DNA of 64,000 nucleotides from Prolixibacteraceae bacterium JC049. Its GTDB lineage: Bacteria; Bacteroidota; Bacteroidia; Bacteroidales; Prolixibacteraceae. The stretch spans positions 186,001 to 250,000 of the forward strand of contig SACZ01000007.1 of assembly GCA_023369685.1 (NCBI GenBank), written 5' to 3'. The notes beneath the pieces were generated by a model that did not search any database, had not been told where the DNA came from, and saw only the letters and a program-made list of their open reading frames with translations. The translations under genes were made by a program, and so were the position numbers. This document shows positions 33,329-43,536 of the stretch, piece by piece; position 1 is the stretch's first letter; each line of letters opens with the position of its first letter.

Positions 33329-34759
33329 TTACCCTTTTATCTTCCTTATCTTAATCTTCAACACAGCAAATAGTACAGTCATTATCGGACTGATGATATT
33401 GAAGAAACAGTAAGGCAGGTAGTCGATAGTAGCCACCCCCAACACACGCGATTGAGTAGCACCACAGGTGTTCCATGGAATAAGTACCGATGTTACAGTT
33501 CCTGAATCTTCCAAAGTTCTACTCAACACTTCGGGTTTAAGATTTTGTTTTTTGTAAGCCTCTTTAAACATACGACCGGGCACCACAATGGAAATATACT
33601 GATCGGAAGCAGTAGTATTGAAGAAAGCACATGTGGTAGCAGTAGAAAACACCAGGCCTCCCGTTGATTTGGCATACTTGATTATAGGTTCTGTTATTCG
33701 TAACAACAAACCACCTGCTTCCATTACGCCACCAAATACCATGGCCGAAAGAATCAACCAAATGGTATCCAACATTCCTCGCATACCACTGGTGCTCAGT
33801 AGTTCGTTTACTGTTGCATCGCTCGTATGTAGATTTACATCTCCGAATAATGCTTGCATCACAGCCACATACGATGATTTGGCATACGAGCCAGCAGAAG
33901 CCGCTACATCTTGAATAATATGAGGTTGAAAAATAATGGCAAATAGTCCACCCAGCAAAGTTCCAATCATTAGCGAAGGAATAGGCGGCACTTTTTTCAC
34001 AATGATCACCAATAAGATGACAGGAACCAGAAACAACACTGGTGAAGTATTGAACGAGGCACCAATTACCTCTTTGGTGGTAGCAATATTTATCTGTGTG
34101 GTATTAAAATCCATATTCAGTCCAATAACCAGAAAAATAATCAAGCTGATTACAATGGATGGAACAGTGGTATAAATCATATACCGAATATGCGTGAATA
34201 GGTCAGTTCCTGCCATAGCCGGAGCTAAATTGGTTGTATCTGACAATGGAGACAGTTTATCGCCAAAATAGGCACCACTAATAATAGCACCTGCAACAAT
34301 TGCATCGTTAAAACCCAATGCCTTGCCAATTCCCAACAAAGCCACTCCAATGGTAGCAATGGTCGACCAAGAACTTCCTGTTGCCAACGAAATTACTGCA
34401 CTTACAATAACTGCTGTTACCAGAAATATGGATGGATGAATCAAGTCTAGTCCGTAGTATATCATTACGGGCACCACACCCGAAATTAACCAGGTACCAG
34501 CCAATGAACCTATTAATAGCAAGATTAGCATGGAAGGCATTGCCGAACCAATGGTGCTTACAATTTTTTTCGAAACAGTCTCCCACTCTATTCCCCGCCG
34601 AATGGCAACAATAGAGCCAATTGTTGCAGCCAATAAAAGTGCAATCTGATTTGATCCTGCTAAGGTATCATCGAAATACCATACATTCAGCGTTAACAAA
34701 ACAATTAATACGCCAATAGGCAAAAGTGCTTCCAATAAGCTAATTTTCTTCTGTGTCAT
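33329..34759 (-). CDS. nhaC: Na+/H+ antiporter NhaC family
   Basis: This is a 476-residue membrane protein with about 11-12 helices. Typical NhaC segments include IGSLAGTWLISGVVPVMIYY, SLATGSSWSTIATIGVALLG, SGAYFGDKLSPLSDTTNLAP and VLIPWNTCGATQ. It exchanges Na+ for H+ across the inner membrane, extruding sodium. The length fits the family. It stands alone. Together with the Na+-type V-ATPase it points to a sodium-rich habitat. Confidence 0.93.
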   Translation of the reverse strand: MTQKKISLLEALLPIGVLIVLLTLNVWYFDDTLAGSNQIALLLAATIGSIVAIRRGIEWETVSKKIVSTIGSAMPSMLILLLIGSLAGTWLISGVVPVMIYYGLDLIHPSIFLVTAVIVSAVISLATGSSWSTIATIGVALLGIGKALGFNDAIVAGAIISGAYFGDKLSPLSDTTNLAPAMAGTDLFTHIRYMIYTTVPSIVISLIIFLVIGLNMDFNTTQINIATTKEVIGASFNTSPVLFLVPVILLVIIVKKVPPIPSLMIGTLLGGLFAIIFQPHIIQDVAASAGSYAKSSYVAVMQALFGDVNLHTSDATVNELLSTSGMRGMLDTIWLILSAMVFGGVMEAGGLLLRITEPIIKYAKSTGGLVFSTATTCAFFNTTASDQYISIVVPGRMFKEAYKKQNLKPEVLSRTLEDSGTVTSVLIPWNTCGATQSRVLGVATIDYLPYCFFNIISPIMTVLFAVLKIKIRKIKG

Positions 34760-34889
34760 AGTGTTTTCTGTTGGGGCATGATATACCCTCCCAATTCTGT
34801 GTCTGTCTTTGTATTTACTCTCCTACTATTCAATAAAAACGACCAATTAAGGGTAAAACTGCTATCCCTTTTTTATACTGACCGCTTAC

Positions 34890-35002
34890 TAATTAGTTGG
34901 TGAGTTTGTACAATTAACAAAATTATTTCCACAAATCGTTGAAAGAGGAACACTTATTCCTTTTTTTCGAAATAGTTGTTTTTGAGATAATATTAAGCAC
35001 AT
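34890..35002 (+). repeat. Duplicated leader segment, copy 1
   Basis: It shares with 35479-35599, in the same order, the blocks AATTAG, TGAGTT-GTACAATT, AAAATTATTTC, ATCG, CACTTATTCC, TTTTTCG and ATAATAT. Small insertions separate the copies. It lies between nhaC (diverging) and the repeat region. Confidence 0.6.
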
Positions 35003-35077
35003 AAACAGAATGGATGTTGAATCGTTTATAAATGTTTTAATGTTGTCGAAGGGAGTTCGATAAGAAATCCGAAAACC

Positions 35078-35095
35078 GGAGAAAAGGGAGACTGG
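35078..35095 (+). repeat. Direct repeat, first copy
   Basis: GGAGAAAAGGGAGACTGG recurs at 35267-35284 with a single C-to-T change. The same stretch also holds short echoes of AAACTGG. No function is evident. Confidence 0.5.
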
Positions 35096-35192
35096 GATCA
35101 GAATGCTAAGGGCAAAGAGCGTAGGGAATAGTAATCCCAATAGAAATAAGAGGGGGTTCGTGATTAATTATAAGTGGTTAATTTACTGCTGG

Positions 35193-35242
35193 CTGAGTTT
35201 ATCGAAGCCTGTCGTCATTGATATTCCCTTCGAGAGCCTCAG
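35193..35242. repeat. Imperfect inverted repeat of an interspersed type
   Basis: CTGAGTTTATCGAAG (35193-35207) and CTTCGAGAGCCTCAG (35228-35242) pair at both ends with a mismatched middle. It resembles the CTGAGCTTGTCGAAG-type palindromes scattered in many Bacteroidota genomes. Confidence 0.5.
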
Positions 35243-35266
35243 GGAGCGAAAGGGAAACTGGAAACT

Positions 35267-35284
35267 GGAGAAAAGGGAGATTGG
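35267..35284 (+). repeat. Direct repeat, second copy
   Basis: GGAGAAAAGGGAGATTGG is the partner of 35078-35095, 17 of 18 bases identical. It is preceded by a tandem GAAACTG duplication. Confidence 0.5.
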
Positions 35285-35478
35285 ATTTCGTTGCAAAGGG
35301 GAAATCTGTTTTTTTGCATGGACACACTATGAACAGCTGTTATTTTTCAGCCTTACGACTGAGATCCTAGTTGCAAACTCGAACCAGTGAGAATCTCAGG
35401 CTAATATTCTTACTATTCGATCTAAATTTGAAAATAAAAGACACACTCTAACGTTAAAATATTATCCTGTCTGTTAAC

Positions 35479-35599
35479 CAATTAGCCAATGAGTTCGTAC
35501 AATTGATAAAACATTAAACAAAATTATTTCTAAAAAATCGCATTAATGGGGTCACTTATTCCCATTTTTCGGGATAAATGTTTTAGAGACATAATATAG
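35479..35599 (+). repeat. Duplicated leader segment, copy 2
   Basis: This is the partner of 34890-35002. It lies about 125 bases before the giant TPR gene and probably includes its promoter or leader, because the shared blocks keep order and spacing. Confidence 0.6.
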
Positions 35600-35723
35600 A
35601 GTAAAAAGTAGTCATGAGGGAAACTGCGACATGCAGATTGTCTACTTTTTTCTTGAAAGCAAGCAATTATAGTTTTATTTTTAAACTGAAAAGGAATACG
35701 AACTGTTGAGACGAGTAAGAGGT

Positions 35724-38700
35724 ATGAGATTAAAATTGAATAGAACTGCGTTAGTACTGGGTCTTTTTTTCTTGACCATTTTGAGTTATGCTATTTACAC
35801 ACAAGCAGATCAAGATGACAAGAAATTTATACTTCAGGGAAAGGTGCGAATTGCCAAAGGCGATTTAACCAAAACCACTGTTACCATTATTAAAAATTCA
35901 TCAGAAACCAATCAGATAAATACTTCCCGACAAGGAAACTTTGTTCTCAAACTAGATTTCTTCAGTGAGTATGAGATTGTCTTTGAAAATCCGGGGCACT
36001 ATAAGAAGAAAATTTTGGTTTCAACCAACGTACCACCGGAAGTATGGAACGACGATAGTGATTTCCCTGAGTTCCCTGTAGGTGTTAACCTCTTCGAAGA
36101 ATATGACTTTTTAGATGGTAGTTTCGCTGAAAAACCTGCCGGAAAGATTGAATTCAATGTTGCTGAAAATGACTTTAGTGCGGTAGCTTATCAGTCGGAC
36201 CGTGAAATTAAGCGCCGAATTGATATTGCAAAAATTGAACAGAAAACCATAAAACGTGAATCTTCTGAACTGGCTAACCTGGATTTAGCCGAGATGCGAG
36301 AACGCAAAAAAGATTTTACCAATGTCTTAGATCAGGCCAACAAATTATACGAACGAGGCGAATACCAGGAAGCATTATTAAAGTATCAGGAAGCCTCTAA
36401 ATTATTCCCCAACGAAGCTTATCCGAAAGATAGAATTGCAGAATTGGAAGATCTGATGGCAGCGATGCAACTGGCGGACAGCAAAAAGCAGGAAATAGAA
36501 AAGCAATTTAATGAATTGGTTGCCAAAGGTGATCAGCAATTTAATGATAAACTATTCCCTAGTGCAAAAACCACTTATCTGGAAGCACTGAATATAAAAC
36601 CCGACAATTCGGAATTAAAAAATAAGATTGCAGAGACCGATCGTCAGATTTTACTGCAACAAGAACAATTGGCTTACGACGAAGCCATTAAATCGGGTGA
36701 TGGAGCTTTCAATACTCAAAAGTACACCGAGGCCAAAACATTCTACCAAAAAGCGTTGGCTTTGCGTGCGACAGAACAGTATCCACAAACAAAAATTGAT
36801 GAAATAGATCAATTGCTGGAGCAGAATGCATTGAACCAAGCTTACACCGAAACCATTGCCAAGGCTGATGAAGCATTCAATACCAAATCGTATCAAGATG
36901 CTATTTCATTTTACGAGCAAGCCATCCAGATTAAAGCAGATGAGGCTTACCCTAAGAACAAAATCGAAGAAATCAATCAGCTATTGCAACAAGCTCAGTT
37001 GGAAGCCGATTATAAAGAACTAATAGACAATGCCGACAAAGCATTCGATAAAGAGCAATTGAATGAAGCCAAGTCGCTTTATACTGAAGCACTGGCATTA
37101 AAAGCCAACGATCAGTATGCTACTGACAGAATTGCTCAAATTAATTCTACCCTACAGGAGCAACAACAATTGGCTAAATTAGAAGCCGACTATAAAACGG
37201 CCATTGAAACAGCCGATGCAGCATTCAAAAAGGATGAATTTACTGCAGCCATTGCTTCTTACCAACAAGCCCTAAGCTTAAAACCAGACGAAGCCTATCC
37301 GAAAGAGCAAGTGGAAAAAGCCAATAATCAGTTAAAGCAATTGGCCGATGAGGCAGCTCGCCAGACTCAGTTCAACGATCTCGTGGCACAAGCCAACCAG
37401 GCATTCGACAGCAATGAATATTCGCAAGCACAAAACCTTTTCCAACAAGCTTTGGCTCTTTATCCAAACGATAAGTCGGCTCAAAGAAAATTGAAGGAAG
37501 TTAATAAGGTATTGGACGAAATTGCCGAAGCCACACGAAGAGAAGAAGAGCAAAAGCGCAAAATTGCAGAGAAGCAGCAACGCGACTACTTAGCTGCTGT
37601 AGCTAAAGCCGATCGTCTGTTTAATGGAGATAAATGGGAAGAGGCCAAGCAAGGCTACGAAGCAGCATTGACCATTAAGCGCGACGAAGAGTATCCTAAG
37701 CAAAAGATAACAGAGATCGACTCATTGATACTCGACAGAAATAACAAATTGGCTCAGGCTGAGCAACTTCGAATTGAAAATGAACGTAAAGTAAAAGAAG
37801 CCCAAGACAAAGCTTACAACGAAGCCATTACTGAGGCCGATCAATTATTACAAAACGAAGATTTTACAACTGCTCGTTCGTTATATAATCAGGCATTAAC
37901 AATTAAAAAGGATGAACAGTATCCTAAAGATAAGATCACTGAAATTGATCGTATTATTGAAGAAAGAGCGGCAGAAGCCAAACGCATAGCCGATGCGTAT
38001 GCTGCAGCCATAAAGTCGGGAGATAACCTTTATCGCAGAAAACGTTTTGATGAAGCCAAGGCCAAATACCAAGAAGCGTTACAGCTAAAACCATCGGAAG
38101 AATATCCTCAACAGCAAATAGCACAAATCGATCAACAGTTAGCAACACTGGCTGAAGCTGCCCGTCAGGATTCATTGTACCAGGCCTATTTGAACGATGG
38201 AAACAGTAAGTTCCAAAACGAACAATATGCCGAGGCCATTACCGCTTTCAATAAAGCACTACAAGTTAAACCCGACGAACGTGAGCCTGCAAAACGCATT
38301 GAAGAAGCCAATGCCAAGTTGCAAGAGATCCAATTAGCCGAGGAGCGTGAGAAAGCCAACAGAAAAGCATATAACGAGTCGGTACAGAAAGCAGATTTGG
38401 CATTCAATCAGAAAGATTATACTGCTGCACGAATGGGATACAACGAAGCTCTGGCTCTATATCCTGAAGAAGCACATCCGAAGCAGCGCATTACTGAAAT
38501 TGACGCCATTCAGCAGGCCGAAAGAGATCGTATCGAACAAGAATATCAGCAGACAATGGCCAGTGCCAATCAGCTGTTCCAAGAACAAAAGCTGGATGAA
38601 GCTAAAACGGCTTTCAACAATGCACTAAAACTAAAACCAAATGATCAAACTGCATTGGATCAAATTCAGGCTGTAAATAAGGCATTGGAAGAGCGACGAA

Positions 38701-41700
38701 TTGCTCAGCAAAAAGAGCAAGCCAAACGCAAAGAATATATCGATTTAACAGCTCAAGCCGATTTGGCATTTAACTCTGACCGACTAGAACGCGCTGCAGA
38801 ATTATATACTCAGGCACTGGAGCTATATCCTGAAGAGACACACCCAAAAACACAGTTAGAGCAAATCAATACAACTCTTGCCGAACGAAAGCGTGTTGAA
38901 GATGGTTATAACACTGCCATGGCTACCGCTGACCAAGCAGAAAAAGATGAAGATTGGCAATTGGCAAAAACCGAATACACCAAAGCTCTTTCGTTTAAAG
39001 CGCAGGATGCTGTTGCGCAGGAGAAATTAAATCAGGTAAATCAAAAGATAGAAGAGATTCGCATTGCTCAGGAGCAAGAGAAAGCTAAACGTGCCAATTA
39101 CGATCAGCTATTGGCAATGGCTGATACGCAATTCAATGGTCAAGAGTGGGAAAATGCGAAGAAGACCTATCGCGAAGCTTCTAACCTTTACGAAGAAGAA
39201 GCTTACCCAAAACAACGTATCAGAGAGATTGATGACATTATTGAAACAGAACGCCAACGAGTTGAAAAAGGCTACAACGACGCCTTCGCCGAAGGCAAAA
39301 AGTTGATGCGATCGGAAAAATACGAAGAAGCTAAAGAGCAATTCAATCAAGCATTAACCTTTAAGCCATCCGATGCTGATGCACTGGCACAAATCCGAAT
39401 CATCGATCAGAAATTAGACGAAATTCGATTTGCTGAAGCGCAGGAAAAAGAAAAGCGTAATCAGTACAATCAGTTGGTAAATACTGGAGATAGTGCATTT
39501 ACAGCCACCAATTATACGGCTTCTCGCACTGCCTATAACGAAGCTTTAACCCTCTACCCTAACGAGAAATATCCAAAAGATCGAATTTCAGATATCGACC
39601 GCATTGAACAGGAGTTAAAAGATAAGGAAGAGGCATTCCAAAAAGCAATTGCTTCAGCCAATCAGCTGGCTAGCGAAGAGAAATACCAGGAAGCCATCAA
39701 TCAGGTAAACGAAGCATTATTAATTAAGCCTGACGATACCACTGCTACTGCATTAAGACAATCGCTTTCAGAAAAACTGAACGAGCAATTGATGGCTCAA
39801 CAGCAAGAGCAAGCCAAGCGCAGTAGATATACCGCCATGATTGAGCAAGCTGATGGACAATTCCAGGCAGAAGAACTGGAGACAGCAAAAGTAACTTATA
39901 CCGAAGCCTTAAAGCTTTATCCTTCTGAAAAATATCCACAAAAGAGGATTACAGAGATCGATAAACTAATCGATAAGAAGATTGAAGAGGGCTATAAAGC
40001 AGCTATGGACGAGGCCAACTTACTGGCTAAGCAAGAGAAATACGCTGCAGCAAAACAGAAATACGAATTGGCACTTACGTTCAAAGCCAACGATGTAAAA
40101 GCAACGCAGAAGATTGCTGAAATGGATCAGCTAATTGCACAGGTTAAAGAGCAACAAGCCGAAAAAGAGCGCATCGATGCAGCATTTGCAGATGCTCTTG
40201 CTGCTGCCGATCTAGCTTTTAACGAAGCGAAATACCAGGAAGCAAAAACGGCCTACCAGAAAGCGTTAGAGCTTAAACCTCGAGAAGAGTATCCTGCCAC
40301 ACAAATCAACAGAATTGATAGTTTGGTAAACGACCAGCAAGAAAAGCAACGTATTGCTGACGCTTTCCGCAAAGCAATTACCGAAGCAAACAATCAGTTC
40401 AAAGCAGGACAGCTTCCAGAGGCTAAAGGCAACTATACTATTGCTTCTGAACTTCGTCCTGAAGAGGCTTATCCAAAAACACAGATTGCCAAGATCGATA
40501 GTATGATTAAGGCGCGTGAAGAGCTGAAGTTCCTTGCAGAACAAGAGAGGAAGCAGCAAGAAGCCATCGAGAAGGCCAATCAGAAGAAATACAAGCAGTT
40601 TATCTCTAAGGCCGACAAAGCATTTAAGAAAGAAGACTACTTCCCTGCCCGTGATGCTTATTTAAGTGCATTACAATATGTACCAACTGATACTTATGCT
40701 CAAAATCAGGTAGACAAAATTGATAGTTTACTGGACGAGATGGAGGCCAGTAAAGCACGCTTGGCACAACAACAGAAAGCATTGCAAGATTCATTGCTAC
40801 GTGTGCGAGAAATGCGTTTCGATAGTTTGATTACCGATGCTAAGTCGAAGATTTTACAGAAATATTTCGATATGGCTATAGCCAATTATACCGAAGCCAT
40901 TGAGATATGGAAAGAGAAGCGTTCAGAGGTAGAGTCAATGATTGAAGCAGCAGAACAACAAAAAGAGCAGTATTTATCTTCAGAAAAAAGTTATGCCGAA
41001 GCCATTAAACGTGCGGATAGTAATTATCAGCAGAACCAACTGGAACAGGCACTGACTTTATACCGACAAGCATTGAGCATAAAACCTGCTGAAGCTTATC
41101 CGAAAGAGAAAATAAAAGAGATTAGCGATTACCTGAAGCAACAACAAACTCAATTGGCACAGGCGTTAGAGCGTGCGAATGCTTTCTTCGATGACAAGAA
41201 ATACCAGGATGCCTATAATGAGTATACCAAAGCTTATCAGATTGATAATAATAATGAATTGGTAAATAAGCGCCTGGAAGAACTGAAAGGATTAATTGAT
41301 GAGCAACGTAAAGCTCAAATTAAAGCCGATGTTGATAATCAAGCTTATGCCGATGCTGTTCAGGCTGGCGATAGAGCATTTAAAGCCGAACAATTGGTAC
41401 AAGCTAAAATGCATTACGAAAATGCATTGACATTGAAAGCCAATGAGCAATATCCTAAGTCGCAAATTGAGCTTATAAACACTCAGCTGAACGAGCGCAA
41501 AACAGCCAATGAATTGGCTCAGCAACGTAAAGTAGACAGTGTTTACAACGATGCCATTGCCAAAGCCGATGAGCAGTTCAAAGCGGCCAAATACACCATG
41601 GCTAAATTGAATTATCAAAAAGCACTGGTTGTTAAACCGAAAGAGCAATACCCTACCGACCAGATGAATAAAATTGATCAGTTAGTGGCACAAGCAGAGA

Positions 41701-42494
41701 GTGCTGCCAACCAAAATGTGGATGTACTTGTTGCTCAACGTGAAAAAACCAAGCGCGAAACAGCTGCTATTGCTCAGCGCTTAAATAAAGCTGATAATGC
41801 TGGCTATCAGCAGGCAATTACTGTAGCCGACAGAAACATGAAACTAGAGAAATATCCAGTGGCGCGTTATCACTATTATCAGGCACTGGACTTTCAACCT
41901 GAAGATGAATATGCAACCAACCAGATTAATACCATTCGCAAATTGGTGGATGGAACTCTTGATAGTAAGGTAAACGATGCTTACGAGCGTAATATAAAAC
42001 TGGCCGATGCCAGCTACAATAAGCGTAACTATTCGGTAGCTAAGCACTACTATTCGCAAGCTCTAGCATTGAAAAACTGGGAACGATATCCTAAAGATCG
42101 TCTGGATTTGATCGAAAACTTATCGCAAAGCGATGCCGATAAGAAGGCGTTGGAACAGTATAATGGTTTCATAAAAATGGCCGATGAAGCATATCTGAAA
42201 AAACAATTGGCTGTGGCCCGATTCTATTATACTAAAGCATCTAAGTTACGTTCCGATAAAGATTATCCGAAGATTAAATTGAAGGATATTGCAACAGCAC
42301 TTAATCAGGATAAACGCGATGCAACCAACATCGAATACCAGGCTAACATTACAAAAGCAGACAAGGCTTTTAATTCGAAGAATTATGCTATTGCCCGATT
42401 CTACTATAACAAGGCGCTACGTATTCGACCCAACAAGGAATATCCTAAAAACAAAATCGCAGAGATCACTAAGATCGTTAACGAGAAAAAATAA
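35724..42494 (+). CDS. Giant TPR-repeat protein, membrane-anchored or exported
   Basis: I chose the ATG at 35724 (2,256 residues); a TTG at 35706 would add six. An N-terminal hydrophobic segment (LVLGLFFLTILSYAIY) is a signal or anchor. A beta-rich domain follows (about 30-105, TVTIIKNSSETNQINTSRQG), like a carboxypeptidase-regulatory fold. From about residue 195 I count 33 consecutive TPR-type units of 52-87 residues, each with AxxxFxxxxYxxAxxxYxxAL, then LKPxExYPKxxIxEID and a helical spacer. Units 11-21 alternate between two forms, which indicates growth by duplication of two-unit blocks. TPR solenoids bind proteins; a scaffold at the cell envelope is likely, but the partner is unknown. 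It is a single-gene unit with its own terminator. Confidence 0.92.
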   Translation: MRLKLNRTALVLGLFFLTILSYAIYTQADQDDKKFILQGKVRIAKGDLTKTTVTIIKNSSETNQINTSRQGNFVLKLDFFSEYEIVFENPGHYKKKILVSTNVPPEVWNDDSDFPEFPVGVNLFEEYDFLDGSFAEKPAGKIEFNVAENDFSAVAYQSDREIKRRIDIAKIEQKTIKRESSELANLDLAEMRERKKDFTNVLDQANKLYERGEYQEALLKYQEASKLFPNEAYPKDRIAELEDLMAAMQLADSKKQEIEKQFNELVAKGDQQFNDKLFPSAKTTYLEALNIKPDNSELKNKIAETDRQILLQQEQLAYDEAIKSGDGAFNTQKYTEAKTFYQKALALRATEQYPQTKIDEIDQLLEQNALNQAYTETIAKADEAFNTKSYQDAISFYEQAIQIKADEAYPKNKIEEINQLLQQAQLEADYKELIDNADKAFDKEQLNEAKSLYTEALALKANDQYATDRIAQINSTLQEQQQLAKLEADYKTAIETADAAFKKDEFTAAIASYQQALSLKPDEAYPKEQVEKANNQLKQLADEAARQTQFNDLVAQANQAFDSNEYSQAQNLFQQALALYPNDKSAQRKLKEVNKVLDEIAEATRREEEQKRKIAEKQQRDYLAAVAKADRLFNGDKWEEAKQGYEAALTIKRDEEYPKQKITEIDSLILDRNNKLAQAEQLRIENERKVKEAQDKAYNEAITEADQLLQNEDFTTARSLYNQALTIKKDEQYPKDKITEIDRIIEERAAEAKRIADAYAAAIKSGDNLYRRKRFDEAKAKYQEALQLKPSEEYPQQQIAQIDQQLATLAEAARQDSLYQAYLNDGNSKFQNEQYAEAITAFNKALQVKPDEREPAKRIEEANAKLQEIQLAEEREKANRKAYNESVQKADLAFNQKDYTAARMGYNEALALYPEEAHPKQRITEIDAIQQAERDRIEQEYQQTMASANQLFQEQKLDEAKTAFNNALKLKPNDQTALDQIQAVNKALEERRIAQQKEQAKRKEYIDLTAQADLAFNSDRLERAAELYTQALELYPEETHPKTQLEQINTTLAERKRVEDGYNTAMATADQAEKDEDWQLAKTEYTKALSFKAQDAVAQEKLNQVNQKIEEIRIAQEQEKAKRANYDQLLAMADTQFNGQEWENAKKTYREASNLYEEEAYPKQRIREIDDIIETERQRVEKGYNDAFAEGKKLMRSEKYEEAKEQFNQALTFKPSDADALAQIRIIDQKLDEIRFAEAQEKEKRNQYNQLVNTGDSAFTATNYTASRTAYNEALTLYPNEKYPKDRISDIDRIEQELKDKEEAFQKAIASANQLASEEKYQEAINQVNEALLIKPDDTTATALRQSLSEKLNEQLMAQQQEQAKRSRYTAMIEQADGQFQAEELETAKVTYTEALKLYPSEKYPQKRITEIDKLIDKKIEEGYKAAMDEANLLAKQEKYAAAKQKYELALTFKANDVKATQKIAEMDQLIAQVKEQQAEKERIDAAFADALAAADLAFNEAKYQEAKTAYQKALELKPREEYPATQINRIDSLVNDQQEKQRIADAFRKAITEANNQFKAGQLPEAKGNYTIASELRPEEAYPKTQIAKIDSMIKAREELKFLAEQERKQQEAIEKANQKKYKQFISKADKAFKKEDYFPARDAYLSALQYVPTDTYAQNQVDKIDSLLDEMEASKARLAQQQKALQDSLLRVREMRFDSLITDAKSKILQKYFDMAIANYTEAIEIWKEKRSEVESMIEAAEQQKEQYLSSEKSYAEAIKRADSNYQQNQLEQALTLYRQALSIKPAEAYPKEKIKEISDYLKQQQTQLAQALERANAFFDDKKYQDAYNEYTKAYQIDNNNELVNKRLEELKGLIDEQRKAQIKADVDNQAYADAVQAGDRAFKAEQLVQAKMHYENALTLKANEQYPKSQIELINTQLNERKTANELAQQRKVDSVYNDAIAKADEQFKAAKYTMAKLNYQKALVVKPKEQYPTDQMNKIDQLVAQAESAANQNVDVLVAQREKTKRETAAIAQRLNKADNAGYQQAITVADRNMKLEKYPVARYHYYQALDFQPEDEYATNQINTIRKLVDGTLDSKVNDAYERNIKLADASYNKRNYSVAKHYYSQALALKNWERYPKDRLDLIENLSQSDADKKALEQYNGFIKMADEAYLKKQLAVARFYYTKASKLRSDKDYPKIKLKDIATALNQDKRDATNIEYQANITKADKAFNSKNYAIARFYYNKALRIRPNKEYPKNKIAEITKIVNEKK

Positions 42495-42500
42495 ACACCA

Positions 42501-42528
42501 AAGGCCGTTCGAAAGAATGGCCTTTTTT
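42501..42528 (+). terminator. Terminator of the giant TPR gene
   Basis: AAGGCCGTTC pairs with GAATGGCCTT (one G-T wobble) around a GAAA tetraloop. A run of seven T's follows at 42523-42529. It begins only six bases after the stop codon. Confidence 0.9.
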
Positions 42529-42579
42529 TCACGTAACACTTAGCATCTCTTAACATCCTCTTATTTTTTTATAAAAAAC

Positions 42580-42609
42580 TTGAAAATATCAATTTAGGCA
42601 TTATTTTTG
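42580..42609 (+). promoter_or_regulatory. Bacteroidota-type promoter of the 42731 gene
   Basis: TTG at 42580-42582, 19 bases of spacing, then TATTTTTG at 42602-42609 matches the -33/TAnnTTTG promoter of this phylum with ideal spacing. The leader before the ATG would be about 115 bases. Confidence 0.65.
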
Positions 42610-42730
42610 TTAAATAAACATTTGTGCTTCTATTAGCAATATACGTGTGTGAAGTGAATTAATAAACTTATATAAGTTGCTAGAATTTTAGATTCTATTA
42701 ATATAAATTTTAATCAAAAACACATTTGCT

Positions 42731-43285
42731 ATGAAAAAACTTTTTTTGTTACCACTTTTAATTCTGTCTCTTCAGTTGTCTTACTTACAAGGTAAAGAAC
42801 CTGATAAAAAAGAGTTAACGAATACAAAAATACTATCAGGGATTAATGATACTACTTGTGTATTCAAAGCTAAACAGGTATTCATAAAAGGAAGGTATCG
42901 CTCTGATATCGGAGAAAATAATCTTGTACTATTCAAGAAAAATAAAGTTATTGTTCAGTTTGATGGAATTCAAACTGATTTCAACAGCCAAGTTGCACCT
43001 AAAGGATTAGGAAATAGCATGGTCTACCATAATGGAGCAGGAGGAGCGACATTAGAAGGTTACCTCAAAAAATATGAGATCGCAGAAGACAAAAAGGGAC
43101 GTAAACAAATAAATGCCTACTCTTCTGGAGGTTCTTTAGCTGCTAACATAAATGTCATTTTTCATCCCAACAATTCTGCAATTGTTACAATATCCTTCAA
43201 CTCGTCAAATAATAGAATTGTTTTTAAGGGTTCAATACATAACATCGAAGATACAATGTACGTAGTATATCCAGCAAAAAAATAA
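42731..43285 (+). CDS. Exported protein of unknown function
   Basis: The protein has 184 residues with a signal peptide (MKKLFLLPLLILSLQLSYLQG). The mature part is beta-rich and basic, with KNKVIVQFDGIQTDF, a Gly-rich loop (HNGAGGATLEGYL) and NIVFHPNNSAIVTISFNSSN-like strands near the end. I recognise no family or catalytic motif. It is monocistronic, with its own promoter (42580-42609) and a perfect hairpin just downstream. Confidence 0.75.
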   Translation: MKKLFLLPLLILSLQLSYLQGKEPDKKELTNTKILSGINDTTCVFKAKQVFIKGRYRSDIGENNLVLFKKNKVIVQFDGIQTDFNSQVAPKGLGNSMVYHNGAGGATLEGYLKKYEIAEDKKGRKQINAYSSGGSLAANINVIFHPNNSAIVTISFNSSNNRIVFKGSIHNIEDTMYVVYPAKK

Positions 43286-43296
43286 ATGACTAATAA

Positions 43297-43330
43297 ATGA
43301 CTAAGGCGCAATGTTTTGCGCCTTAGTCAT
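43297..43330 (+). terminator. Perfect 15-bp hairpin after the 42731 gene
   Basis: ATGACTAAGGCGCAA (43297-43311) pairs perfectly with TTGCGCCTTAGTCAT (43316-43330) around a TGTT loop. No T-run follows, so it may be a stability hairpin or a repeat-type element rather than a simple terminator. Confidence 0.6.
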
Positions 43331-43536
43331 TCTACCTCCGATTTTCATTAACTACATCTCAAGTTATTCTCTTTTTTTTATTTACAACATAAATATAACA
43401 AAGACACAAAAAAACATCCAATTCAAACAACTAATGCTATAATCCTATGAACATTAAAACAGAATTTCTATCTTAGAGAGGATCTTCAATAAATTTCAAA
43501 ACATAGTTATTCAGAATCAAATAGTCTCAAGACATT

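Larger units (their letters stand above)
34760..35723. other. Repeat-bearing intergenic region before the giant TPR gene
   Basis: About 960 bases hold no supported gene; a 95-codon frame at 35103 is made of repeat sequence. Two related segments of about 110-130 bases (34890-35002 and 35479-35599) lie at the two ends. Between them are a direct repeat (35078-35095 and 35267-35284) and an imperfect inverted repeat (35193-35242). The region looks like a duplicated leader flanking degenerated repeat DNA. Confidence 0.55.

Noticed and set aside
35103-35390. 95-codon frame in the repeat region
   Set aside because: It is built from the inverted and direct repeats (reads LSLSKPVV...FESLRE), a common artefact of interspersed repeats in this phylum.
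35724-42494. Frameshift or assembly artefact in the giant repeat gene
   Set aside because: The frame stays open across all 33 units, the repeats diverge gradually, and a terminator follows right after the stop.
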